Below, piece after piece: positions 37,012 through 47,795 of a stretch of 64,000 nucleotides of DNA (positions are counted from its first letter, which is position 1; the number at the start of each line of letters is the position of its first letter). This stretch comes from Dipylidium caninum (lineage: Eukaryota > Platyhelminthes > Cestoda > Cyclophyllidea > Dipylidiidae). Location of the stretch: assembly GCA_017562135.1 (NCBI GenBank), contig QEYB01000922.1, positions 62,001 through 126,000 on the forward strand, given 5' to 3'. A program made the translations under genes and the position numbers. The notes below the pieces were generated by a model. It worked only from the letters and a program-made list of their open reading frames with translations. It was not told the DNA's origin and made no database searches.

Positions 37012-37245
37012 AAAACTGAATCAACGTCCAACGTCTATTCAGATATTGACTTCAAGAGGCACAATGGAATGGCGACACTAGGAGTGGTGGATTCTACCCA
37101 AATTTCGCGCAAAATGAAATCGGGAAATGATTCTCTTCCCTCGCAGGCATTCATCAATGAGCCTACTTCTTTATCACAGAGTACACTGATTACTCAAAAT
37201 TTCTTCACGCAAGTGGGAAAACAGATGGCAAGTCTGTTGAAGTAA
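37012..37245 (+). CDS. Candidate terminal exon, unrecognised protein
   Basis: A pyrimidine-rich tract and CTTTGGCCAG precede an open frame of 77 residues plus stop with an ordinary polar composition, starting KTESTSNVYSDIDFKRHNG and ending GKQMASLLK. There is no membrane segment or cysteine. It would end about 250 bases from the stop codon of the galactosyltransferase on the other strand, a tail-to-tail arrangement. Codon bias is weak, and I do not recognise the product. Upstream exons were not located. Confidence 0.3.
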   Translation, partial: KTESTSNVYSDIDFKRHNGMATLGVVDSTQISRKMKSGNDSLPSQAFINEPTSLSQSTLITQNFFTQVGKQMASLLK

Positions 37246-37501
37246 TTCCATGTCACCAAAGGATTTCTTAGTGTCACAAACTGTGGAAAATAATGAAGTG
37301 GCTCCAAAATATACATGGCAATCGGACTAGCGTGCGGTGCTGATGCTCCCATTTGCAGTGAAGTACCTATTCTAGGTCTATTTGAAATACAAGCTACGAA
37401 AAACCGTGGTGGTGGCTCTATGGTGTCACCTCAAATGTCACATCTGCGTTGGACAAAACTGGTGGAAAGGGGCGAAAAACAAATGCGAACACTTGAGGAG
37501 C

Positions 37502-38989
37502 CTATTTCGGCCCCCATAGCCGGTAGTACATGCCGTCTAGTTTGGTGAAGTTGAGGCCCAACTTGTGCTGCACCATCGCCAACCACGTGTCGTCGATGAC
37601 CAGGGGCTTGGTGAAGTGCATTGCCAGAGCCATGTTGTGCACGTGGCGGTAACTCCATATGCTGTAGATGCCAAGTGCTCGGGTACATGCATTGGCCAGG
37701 GGACTTCACGCTTTGAGAAGGCCCATTGCGGGTATTCGGACTTTACTCGGTGCACCGGATTCGTGGGCAACGAGAAACCGTGGCCAACCTCCTCCAACTC
37801 AACCGGCGTCTTCGATCGAATAAACTCCACCAATTTGGGCGTGTTCACAGCATAGTCATCGTCGAGGAAGACGAAGGTGGGATTGTATGGTCGACAGAAT
37901 CGAGCAGCCCACTGGAAGGTGTGGAAGAGTTTCAATGACAAATTGTAGTATGTATCCTCGTAGTCACCGAGAAGGATGTCTGAATGTTGTCCCATCTCTC
38001 GGAGGATCAACTTTTGCGTACGAAAGGGCAGCTTTGAATGTTGCAGCAGGTTGTTTCCGGCTCGTCCCTTCAGGGTGACATTGAAACCGTCTCGTTGGAA
38101 ACGTTTCCACCAGCGGTACGCGGCAAGCCGATGGAGAACACGAGGCGTATGTTTGTATCGACGTGAGGAAAATGGTATGCCCTGCGGAGGTTGTCACGCG
38201 CCTCGAAGTTGTACACGCCTGACTTGTACACCAGTACCACATAGGGGAGTTTACTAGTTCTCGACACGTCGATAGCCCCTTCGCCTGTTAGTGGAGGACA
38301 AGCTGCCTCGGGGACGCGGAGGAAGCGAATTCGCGGATTGTAAAGGGGGTCCTGAAGCAGCACGGCCGCGACTAGTAACTCAAAATCACGCTCAACCAGT
38401 CACGACCTCGCTGAATCACGCACCCAATCGTCGCCTCTTCCCTGCTCTATTCACCCACTGACCCACCTGCTCAATCATACGCCCACAGTCTCGCCTGGCA
38501 GGAGTCCACTCAACTAGGCACCAAGGTGCCCGAAAGTGACTGTGCGTTCGAGAATACTCACCTCAAGAAGTGGCAGGTCCCCGCATTACCCTTCGAAGGC
38601 TCTCCTTGATCTGTGTCGATTGGGGATAGAGGTTGTACACGGTGGCGTCAAAATTGCCCAACCATTCATCGTCGGGAATGGCAGCGAGTTCCTCAAAGGT
38701 CAGAGTCCTATTCGAACCGTTAACGCGAATTTTGGCCTCTTCGATGGTTGCATGCGAGTCAACGTGGCTGGACGGCGATTTCGCAACCCTGCGATAGCAG
38801 AGCTGCACTTTCGTACACCCCATCCCGGGTGCGTAGAATGGTGTCGTTCCACTTGCATTTAGTGTCCAGTCTAGTGGATGCGCTGTATCTAAAGCAGAGA
38901 GCTTGGTAGTAACTGAAGAGGAGGAAGAGAATGCCGATGACGGAGGTGAGCAACACTACTGAACGCTGTGACAGTCCAGCGATGGTCAT
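37502..38989 (-). CDS. Beta-1,3-galactosyltransferase (Galactosyl_T family), two exons
   Basis: Type II Golgi glycosyltransferase that would transfer galactose from UDP-galactose to a sugar acceptor. Exon 1 is 38989-38562 (donor GTGAGT), the intron is 210 bp and exon 2 is 38351-37502 (acceptor TTCAG, stop TAG). Residues about 10-28 form a signal anchor (VVLLTSVIGILFLLFSYY). Next come an acidic stem with an NGSNRT glycosylation site, the NLRRAYHFP donor-site region, GDYEDTYYNLSLK, the DDD metal-binding motif (FVFLDDDYAVNTP, codons at 37855-37863) and the C-terminal GIYSIWSY, VIDDTW and GLNFTKLDG blocks. Length, about 425 residues, suits the family. Several single-base indels interrupt the frame: two losses near 38770 where the paralogue stays in frame, one extra G near 38575, one near 38105 and a lost G near 37676. 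They probably reflect sequence error or very recent decay. A broken paralogue is at 4719-6325. Confidence 0.85.
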
Positions 38990-39077
38990 TTAACAAATGC
39001 AGGCTTGGGTACGAATGTTCCTGACGTGGTAGAGTTGTGTAAGTCAACGATTCCGCTCTCATTCATTTCCTTCCCCT

Positions 39078-39140
39078 TCCATATTTATACCCTCGTGAGT
39101 GTGTATTACGCACACGCATGTGCTCATACGACGCACGTGA
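39078..39140 (-). promoter_or_regulatory. TATA-like box and E-box-like site upstream of the galactosyltransferase
   Basis: On the minus strand TATAAATAT at 39089-39081 lies about 92 bases before the ATG at 38989. TCACGTGCGTCG at 39140-39129 lies about 45 bases further upstream. The pair is conserved in order and spacing before the pseudogene at 4534-4600. Similarity between the two upstream regions continues to about 39340. Confidence 0.5.
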
Positions 39141-39340
39141 AGAGAAGATGGGCTTTGCATAAGTCAGTGAGAAAAAGGCTCTTCTCAAAGCACCAATCAT
39201 CTGCTGCGCTGGAGGCCACTTCCGTGGGGTGGTGCCTGTGTCTCATGCAGATGCAGATACGAGTGCCGTAGGAAATAAGGTTATACCTAGAAAGGGGTAA
39301 GGAGAAAAGACAGCTTCGAAATCCGGAGATCAAGAAGAAG

Positions 39341-42300
39341 CATCTAGGTGTCTCGCCCGAGGTGACAATAACTTCCACATTCCAATCTACTCCACTCTAA
39401 TCCACTCCACTACACTTCGCTCTACTCCTCTCTACTTCATTACACCCTACTCCACAACCTCCACTTGGTAGTTCCTTCAAGCATCCTCCACGGTGGAATC
39501 TGTATAAACGTAAGTGTTTACATTTAGAAGGCAGGTGATGACTCTAGGAAAAGAACACCATCACCTCTCTCCCTCTCCCCCCCCTGCCCTTACCTCCAAG
39601 CATGCAGTCTCTTTCTTCTCCTCTTGTCAAACTTTTCCCTCCTCGCTCCTCGCCTCCTCTCCCTCCCCTGCGCTGCTTCCTGATGATGTACCATGGCGCC
39701 CATTCGTCCTATATCTCGAAGGCGTTTAGGATACCCGCATTGATCCTCGGAGGAGGGCAGAATCGGAGACAGCCGGTTATGGCAAATTACGGGGAAGGGG
39801 TAGGTAAGCGTAGGCCCGTGTGATGGGGATGCACTTCAAGTGCCTTCTCACGCACATCTTATTTTCTTAACAGCCTTAGTACTCGTAAGTGACCAGCATC
39901 ATTGCGTCACAAGTCGAGGTCATCGGCGCAATTTTTCAAGGATAATGTATGCTTTTGATGGGTCCCTCCTTCCGTCAAGGTCACGTCATCGCGAGCGAGC
40001 AGTGATGCCGGAGGAGTGAATTGTGCAATTCAGCGCCGTTATTCTTGTGAAAATCAGCTACCTCCGTTGCAAGAGTCTCACATCAATGAAGTAAGAACCC
40101 ATATGCGACTGAGTGTGCCCAGTTTTCTGCTTAGATGGCATTAACCCAAATGAGCATGCTTTCCCGGTTCCGATGGCTTTTTTTTGCGGACCGTTCAAGT
40201 TCTCTCCCTCTGGCGTCTTTGTGGTCATGAAATATGCACCGAATGACGCTATCGCGTTTACCCAATTGCCAGTGGCAAATTAGAGTAAAAAGTAAAGGTG
40301 TGAGACACTTGAAGATGGAGCGTGCTCATTAATTGAAACCAAATACAAATTACAATCACGTGGCTGACGGCTTTATCCCCCACCGCCTGAGTCAGGCAGA
40401 GAGAGCATGGAGGCGTGCCCTATATATAAGAAATGTGATGCAACAACGTAATCTCCATTCCATCCGAGTAAATATATTTGTTCGCTGATGAAAGTGCGCT
40501 GATTGGGCCTTTTGCGGCTACGTGGTATTCATTAAATCTGAACAGAATGTCTGAGACGATTGACATTACATTTTGTTGTGAGTCATTTAGGCACTGTGTG
40601 TGTTGTTCTTAAAGCAAGCCTACCGCGACAGATCCCTTGAGGTGTTTGGCGAAACCACGTTTTCTGACATATTACTCGCAGTAGAAATAAGTATTGCACC
40701 ATTTAACGCTCTTCTTGCCAAAGTAACCGAGTTCTCTGTCATCTACCATCTACCACATTTCTTGGTGACTAGATCCCAATTAGACGTACTCATCCAGTAT
40801 TGCAGTGTCCGGCAAAACCCCACGTGACACATTTTAAAGTTTAACATTGGCTGTGAAGGTTAATAAAAGTTGTAGAAGACAGAGATAACTATTTTTTTCC
40901 TCTAACCCGGTCACACTGTGGCTGTGGTTCTTTCACTATCCACGCGGGTATTAATGTATTCTCTGACTAGAAACATCGAAAACAAACGATATTACGAGGA
41001 GGCTAGTGCAGCTCCTACTTACCATCTGCCCCACTTTCCTCTCTCGCTTTATTTCCTTATCCGGTGGGCTTAGGGTATCGCGTGAACATTTCGCATGCTT
41101 TTCAGGCACAGAGGAAAAGACCTGACCTCGTCTACCTCTATCTCCTCAAATTACACAAACATCAACGGAAGGCAACATAGGGGTGAGGTGGACACTACGT
41201 TTCTGCTTGCAGGTTGCACTAAATAGCGGATTATACGCCATCCTTTCGCGAATTTTTGGCCCTGTTATTCTGATATTGATCACTTTGAAGCTGTCATTTT
41301 CTGCAATTTGTTCGCATTGTGATTAACTTGCGCTAGATATTTCGGTTCATAAATTTAGAAGATATTCCTTATACCTACCTTGTTAATTTCCTTCGTATTT
41401 TTACTCCATTTCTATGTCGTTTTGCGTGCAACCCAGTTGAAACAAAGGTACGATTTACACCTACATTTACTATACCAGTTCAAACTTAATCCTAACAATT
41501 GAACCGTTTATTGGACATTCGGAGAGGGCTCCACTAATGCCAGATATACTCTACTGTGTTTCTGGCATGTTGCGTATCGTCAGCCAGCCTTGAAGAAGAT
41601 CACCGTTCCATATTGATACGCGTGAAGGAATTAGGGTCTTCTGTGGACTCAGATCCGCACGCATACACAACTATTCGCCAAATTGAAGACTGAAATCAGG
41701 AACAAGCCGTACAATAAATGGAGAATAAAACCGAACTCGTGGGAAGACAGTACAAATTGACGCAACCGCAAGACCCAATGCACATCTTTGTTTCTTCCTT
41801 GAAAACACAAGGTTACCGCTGTTTTCGCAGCAAACAGTCAGTTGTCACGAAAATTGTATTTTTTGAATGATAATCGAAAAATATTAAACAAATGGTTAGG
41901 TAAGAATACCCACAAAGGATGCCCCATAAGCCGAAATTCCATCGACAGCCAATTAATGGTATGTAGTCATATGCCCATGGAAATGGTCCGTTATTCTTCC
42001 TACAAAGAGGCGAAACAATAACAGCGGCGGAATCCCATTGCCGTGAAAATGAAATCATGCATGACAGACGTAAGAATAACAACCAGCATTGCTCAGTCGG
42101 CACGCGAAATATTACTACCTGATAGAGCACGGGAACCTATTAAGCCTCCACTCCAATTGAAAATGAACTTTCTATACTATATGAATTTTTTCAACATCTT
42201 CCATATTACCCGACGCTTCACGGCCTACAATTATTACCTCTTCCGCAATAACCAATTATTTGTAAAAAAAATACTGTCAAAGTACAGGTTTTTCTTTAAA

Positions 42301-42750
42301 AAGACATATTTGTCTAATTCCCCTCGTCAGCAGAGAGCTGCATATGACAAATAGAAATTGTTTCTTTGGGATATAAATGAATAATACCACCAAAAAAATT
42401 AACCTTGTGGCTTTGTAAACTTATCCATAACGCCTGTCCCACATACTTTAAGCTATTACTTTACTCAAGATAGTAGCGGTTGCCTGCAGAGAAAGGGGTG
42501 TAATGAAATAAAGAAGTTATTGCTAATGGCACACAGTGCCTCTAAACACCCTCAAGATTTGAACATCCTCTGTAATATGGTGACGAGACGAGTTGGTGTC
42601 CTCTTCTCTTTACTACACATGAAGAAGGCAGGTGTTACTTAGTTCGGAACATGCAACATCGCATAATCATCATCCGCATCCAAGCAAGACAAATAGAAAA
42701 GAAAATGAGTCCAATAACTCTTTCACCTTCTTCCCTACCATCAATTCCAG
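39341..42750. other. No gene confidently seen; A+T-richer spacer
   Basis: Bases 39390-39465 are a degenerate pyrimidine tract built on CTCCA-like pentamers. Opposing open frames at 41813-42130 (-) and 42043-42354 (+) exceed 100 codons but overlap, have A/T-rich third positions and lack splice support. No copies of families A, B or C were noticed, in contrast to the left half of the window. Confidence 0.45.
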
Positions 42751-42924
42751 AGAGTGATTTACCTTACCAAACTTCACCTTCACAAACATAATAATTCGAA
42801 GCTTCATTCAACGCTATCGGACAACAAAAGTAGGCGTGTTCGAGAGTGCCTTAGAGTAGATGATGTTGAGATTCCTTTCCTATCTTCTCCAAACGATCCA
42901 TTTTACTTCAGTATTCGTGTACAG
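42751..42924 (+). CDS. Candidate internal exon, unrecognised protein
   Basis: A TCAATTCCAG acceptor precedes exactly 58 codons, ending at CAG|GTATGC, a reasonable donor, so phase is 0 at both ends. The product starts RVIYLTKLHLHKHN and ends NDPFYFSIRVQ, with ordinary hydrophilic composition. The frame stays open past the donor to 43017, so it could also be a terminal exon. No domain is recognised and no partner exon was found. Confidence 0.28.
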
Positions 42925-43839
42925 GTATGCCCCTCTATCGACCCTTTTCTGACGGGGCAAGCAGAATTTACTGGACTGCCAATTGTGGTGACTAGTGAAA
43001 CTCTGAAATGCCCATAAGCAGGGTCCACTCACCTCATCACATCTGATTTTCGCTTGGAAGGCAGACATTAATCCTGTCAGCGGCCCCGAGCTCACTAGGA
43101 TTTTCTAACTCCCACTTTGTGCATTTGTGCTGTGCACTGATGGGGTATTCACAACGCTAATGACACAGTCTATCAGAATTTCGCTTCTTCACTTCCGTCC
43201 CAGGGGCATCTCACTTCTGCACGGGACATGAAAGACAGGCGTAGAGCTCAAAATTTTCCTTTTCTTATTTTTCCCCTCTTTTTCTTCTCTGCATCCCTCT
43301 CTCCTTCTTCCCTCCACCCTCTCCGCAAAACTCTCAATTTCCGCGTGGAGAAGAAGTTTCCATTGTCTGCATTGTAAATAATGCGCCGTTTGTTGGTGTC
43401 ATAAGAATGTTTTTTCGAAACCTATCGTCAATCACCCAGCGTCGAATTCTGCGTCGCTAACGGGATGTCTGCTATTATCCGTCCTCCTCTTCTCGATGCA
43501 GTGTAGAGGAGGGAAGTCGCGTGTGCTTTGGGTACAATGCATTTCTCACTTTTCTGCTTCTGGTTTGGAGCGGCCTTCACCCGAGGGCATTACCTAATTG
43601 AGGTGTTTTATTTTCGTCCTAACGACAACGCTTCCTATCTCATGGACCCTCTGTCCAACCATGTTAGCTGACCTCATCTGAAATAACGGTAACTGGCGAC
43701 AGTTCATCATAGGCGGAAAACGCGGCAGCCCAAAAGCGATGTGTTTCCACTTGGGGCATCAACTGGATGGTGTGGGTATGCGAATACATTATGAGTAAAT
43801 GACATGGTGATTAAGGTGAAGAGGATCCTTCACTAACAG
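42925..43839. other. No gene seen; pyrimidine-rich tract at 43255-43345
   Basis: The tract is made of T and C runs such as TTTTCCTTTTC and CCCTCTCTCC. No exon with codon bias is visible. The interval ends at the purine-rich leader of the next family B repeat. Confidence 0.5.
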
Positions 43840-44410
43840 AAGGGGGAGGAAGGAGGGGGGGCGGAGAGGAGTGGAGTGGAGTGGAGTGGAATGGAATGGG
43901 GAGGCTGAAATAAGCAGAAGAATGGCATTCATGTGTGGCCTTTGGCTCGAAGCCCGCGTCAAGGCTAGGCTATGTACTACATCGTCATCAACCAATCCTG
44001 CAGGCATACTTGGTACGAGTCCATCCACCTCGGATTACCGACTCTGTACTGACCGCGATCCGACGCCTTTCTTTATTTCCTACTAACTGTGCACCACCAC
44101 ACACACCACACCACCATATTTCCACCCGGTCTTCGTTGCTTCACCAATTTTTTCCATGATGCTGGTAGCTGGGCCAATGCGGGGTTCGTTTGTAACACGA
44201 GGACAAATTATTGACTCGAGGAGGTAGGCATGAGCCAGAAGGTATGCAGCAGCGGACTCTACCGGATGATTCTTTCGGCACATTGGCTGAGTTCGCATAG
44301 GATAGTCGTGGCGTTCAGTGCCGCAAAGTAGATAATTGAAGTCTTCTCAAATGCATCAAAAAGAAAAATGCTGTTTTTCATAGGTACGAAAGTGGAAAGT
44401 GTGGGGTCGG
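43840..44410 (+). repeat. Family B interspersed repeat, copy 4
   Basis: Leader of GGAGT pentamers at 43866-43892, then TGTGTGGCCTTTGGCTCGAAG, GGCTAGGCTATG, core CGCGATCCGACGCCTTT at 44054-44070, ATTATTGACTCGAGGAGG, tail GATTCTTTCGGCACATTGG at 44266-44284, and an A/T-rich end with AAAAATGCTGTTTTTCATA. The end matches 46330-46352, which extends the family beyond the tail motif. Confidence 0.8.
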
Positions 44411-44721
44411 CAAATTCCTTAACTTGTGTCATGTAAACGAAGATCATTTGCACTTGTGATTGGGGACAACACAAATAAGGCTCGATTCTCCCTCACGCCC
44501 CATGTGCAATTTTAAAAAATGGCCACGATTTGGCAAATAATTCACCCATCGCACAAGATATGATTGCCGTCGTTTTCCCCTCATTTCTTTCTCATTCGTT
44601 CCACCTACTTTTACCTCCACTCTCGGTACTCACTGAGTGGAGAGAGCTATTTTAACACCTGACTCAAGGAAGCCGATGAGAGAGATTTTATTTCCTCCTC
44701 AGTAATCTTGATATGCCACTC

Positions 44722-45474
44722 CTACTTCGCTTTCATGGTACACACGGGAATGGCACCAACCCCTTGACACGGCACCCACAAGAAATGAGCAGGAGACCGT
44801 CTCTCTCCTTCGACTCTACTCCAACACGTATTCTCACAATTTACGAATGCCGCTGCCACATGCTTCCTTTCTGGCAACATACGTACTCTCGTATTCAAAC
44901 TCAGCTGATCGCCGCGCCATCTCAAGTAGAATGTCACACACTTTCTCCTCGGCATCTTCCACCGCCCTCCATCTCCACCTCCAGTGCCTTCACCTCCACC
45001 TCCACGCCTCCGTTTCTTCTCTTCGCCTACATTACATGTGGTTATTGCGTATGTGTGACTTCCAATGATTAAGATTTACGCTTGAAGCCAGGTGCAATCA
45101 CACACAAACAAATTTATGAGAGTGGTTGGTGGAGAGGCTCCGAATATTTAACCCTCATCACATTAGACAGTGTTAGAGGGCTCAACACAGAGCCACCGAG
45201 AACTGCACACAATTGATGTGAATCTCTTTGTCTCCCCGGATGTCGAATGTCCGGTGGATGAAAGAGCGTTAAATTTGTGAGACAGACACTCACCGGGAGC
45301 GCCCCACACGAGCAACAAATCTTCTTCACCGACTGAAGAAGAAGTGGCATCCTTATTTGGTAGAATGTGGAAGGAGGTCAAATTGCACACAACTGAAAAG
45401 TGGTATTCATCCACATCCCATGCGACTTTCTTCACATTCCTCTCCCATTGTACGTCAACAGTGACTTGAGCCAT
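44722..45474 (-). CDS. Candidate two-exon gene, 161 codons, unrecognised
   Basis: Exon 1 is 45474-45294. It begins with ATG in the context CCGATGG and encodes MAQVTVDVQWERNVKK, then HFSVVCNLTSFHI and DLLLVWGAPG, ending in phase 1 at CCCG|GTGAGT. A 267-bp intron ends at TGTAG. Exon 2 is 45026-44722 and starts with two bases, so the phase matches. It continues through a glycine/aspartate/arginine-rich linker and a basic segment to a TAG stop. A competing frame of exon 2 also looks coding (GVEVEVKALEVEME, then VCDILLEMARRSAEFEY), and a one-base correction would make it continuous, so the C-terminal half is uncertain. Exon 1 has the better support. The gene lies between two family B repeats on the opposite strand. 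Function is unknown. Confidence 0.38.
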
Positions 45475-45859
45475 CGGCCTCACACTCCGTGACGCTCAAG
45501 CACTGAAATGTTACTTTTACTTTAATTAGCTCCACTGCCAAGACCTCTCTGCTCTCCAGCGAGTATCTGACTGAGACGTCTGCTCCTACAAACAGTCGAG
45601 ATCACTTGGAACAGCCAAACGTGTGGCTAAATCTCGTTACCAACGGATTTTTTCAAATCAACTCAACAGGCGTCAAAAAGGTGTTATCTTCATGTGTCTT
45701 CGCATTTATATACCCTCTCTTCATTTCTTCATTTTGCACAAGTCCTGCGAAAAGGAGCAGCTTATGTGTGAGTACCTGAGGGTGTTCTCAGGGTGGCCGA
45801 AATAGCAACATCTCTTGAAAGATGGTGACATCACTGCGGCAGCGACATTATCGGTTAAC

Positions 45860-46375
45860 TGACATGGAAGGAGGGAGGGAGTGAGGAGCAGTGGAGCGGA
45901 GTAGAGTGGAGGGGAGAGGAGAGGCTGAATAAGGAGGATTGTAGTCATGCCCATGTTTGTCTCGAAGCCCGTGGCATCCGCCTAGACTTCGGGCTTACCT
46001 TGTCATCAAAATAATCCCTAACAGGCCTACTTCCGTACGAGTGCATCCATCCCGGAATTGCCGACTCTGCCCCTGCCGCGGTCCAACGCCTTTCGACCAT
46101 CTACCTTGCCTTCATTTATTTGTTCTCGGAACGGTAGCTGGGCCAAAAGCAGCTATTTCTACCACGCGGACAACTATTGGCTCGAAGAGGAGGAGAATGA
46201 ATGCCACAATGGAATTAGCAGAGACTCTACCGGATGAAACTTTAGGCACATCGAGTGAGTTGCAAGGAGGTCACGGCGATTAGTAGGACAAATGTTAGAA
46301 ATTCAAGTCTTCTCCTGATCATTCATTGGGAAAAATGCTGCTTTTCATACGATTGAAAGTGGAAAGTTGTACACT
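45860..46375 (+). repeat. Family B interspersed repeat, copy 5
   Basis: Purine leader (GGAGGGAGGGAGTGAGG), TTTGTCTCGAAGCCCG, GACTTCGGGCTTACC, core with GGTCCAACGCCTTTCG at 46080-46095, CTATTGGCTCGAAGAGG, tail GAAACTTTAGGCACATCG and the GGGAAAAATGCTGCTTTTCATA end. At about 46375 it passes directly into family C sequence. Confidence 0.8.
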
Positions 46376-46910
46376 TCATTCGGGCGGATGGAGGGTGTAT
46401 CACGTGCACAAGTGGTGCGCAGACGAATTCCGCGTACATGAATAGCGAGGGAGGTAAGTGAAGGAAGGATTGGAGTGAAGATGAGTACAGCAGATCTTCA
46501 ACAATTCAGTCAACGTCGGGTAGAGGGTGGGAATCGCTAAAACCAAGATGATAGAAAATTAGGAAGGAAACCGGAGTTTCTCTCGGTGGCTGAGGGATTT
46601 GGCATTCGTCATCAAACTGTCCTCGTCCCCCTCTCTTGCCTCCACATTCAGGGCTCGTCACTTTTCTCACTCTCACCCTCACCTCACTCACCCTCAACCT
46701 CACTCTCGCCCCTGCCACCTTGCCCCCTTGCCCCTGCCCCTTCCCAATCTCTAATCTCTTCAATACCTACTGCTATATACCCCCCCTGACATACACTTCA
46801 CTCTGATCGCCACCACTACTGTGTGTGTGGCCACACCCTCTGATTGGACTTTTCACTTATTTTGACAAGGGGCAAAACACGCTTTCTCACCCTCCCCCCT
46901 GCCTTTCCTC
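46376..46910 (+). repeat. Family C partial copy 4
   Basis: Begins GTACACTTCATTCGGG and GGATGGAGGGTGTATCACGTG, continues through GAATTCCGCGTACATG (as in copy 3) and TTCTCTCGGTGGCTGAGGG (as in copy 1 at 13650) and ends in CTGATTGGACTTTTCAC and TTTGACAAGGGG. It therefore covers the right-hand third of copy 1, joined to a family B element on its left. Confidence 0.7.
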
Positions 46911-47510
46911 CTCTCCCCTATATTCCCCCGAATGTTTATTTTCGGGATACTTCGACCTCCCACGCCACTTCTCCTAACTCCGTGTATCCCACATCCAATG
47001 TGCTGGTCTTGCATGGAATTTGTTTTTGAATAATGCATGCAAATCTATGCAATCTTTGATTCACTTGAAAAGACGTGGCACGCCGATAATCCCGCCCTTT
47101 TGTTGAAAGTCGTGACATCGACGTTTTTTTGCTTACAGTCAAGAGACACAACCTATGGCTGTGTTCCACGGCATGCATGATCTGGGGTGCTCGATGGATC
47201 AATTGAAGAAGAGTAATTTCGCTCTCATTGGTGGTAGAGTAGTTGGTGGCCTTCTTTACTAGTCGTGTGATTGTGGGGGAAGAATAAACGACTTGGTGCG
47301 TCCGCCACTGCATCGCCATCGCCATTCGCCATGGGCATTGCCATTGAGATTGAGATTGAGATTGAGATTCAAGCGGCCCTCCTCAACTTTTGTGCCTCCA
47401 TCCATTCCCTCAAATTCCCACTCCTCGCTCTCTCCTGGGTTTTCAATACCTCTTGTTTATGCGTTGCTCCACATCGGCATGACATCGTTTAAACCAGGCA
47501 GTCATTATAA
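46911..47510. other. No gene seen; (GAGATT)n at 47344-47370
   Basis: Four to five GAGATT hexamers lie at 47344-47370, just after CATCGCCATCGCCATTCGCC. A plus-strand frame through them gives alternating Glu-Ile residues, typical of repeat-driven translation. Nothing else is called. Confidence 0.5.
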
Positions 47511-47795
47511 TTACCAAAAACATGTTTCCCTCCCACCCTGCAATGACATACTGGCGTCGAGAGAAGACTGAGTTCTCTGAAAGGTTTGCGATTTGCAGGC
47601 TTCTCCATGTTCCACACGGAATTCAACTACATCTCGTCGCTTTGGGAGGGGCGGGCCGCTGCAGCACTGACAGCAATGCCACATGGAATAGGAGTAGGTG
47701 AGAATGTGGAAGTTGTCCTCACCGATTCTTTCACACCCCAGCATTTGCCAAACTAGTGCATCGAGGGATAGACACAGGTTGGCACCGAGGTTACA
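47511..47795 (-). CDS. Candidate exon, cysteine-rich unrecognised protein
   Basis: A 94-codon open frame with strong G/C bias at third positions over its first 70 codons. It reads NLGANLCLSLDALVWQMLGC, then DNFHILTYSYSMWHCCQCC, GPPLPKRRDVVEFRV and a less biased end. An internal ATCG|GTGAGG could serve as a donor, so the reading may be two alternative exons or one. Six cysteines lie in the first 50 residues. An in-frame stop just before the first residue and the absence of a clear acceptor there leave the 5' edge unresolved. No family is recognised. Confidence 0.35.
   Translation of the reverse strand, partial: CNLGANLCLSLDALVWQMLGCERIGEDNFHILTYSYSMWHCCQCCSGPPLPKRRDVVEFRVEHGEACKSQTFQRTQSSLDASMSLQGGRETCFW

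Noticed and set aside
41813..42354. Overlapping open frames of more than 100 codons on both strands
   Set aside because: They overlap in opposite directions, have A/T-rich third positions and no splice or homology support.
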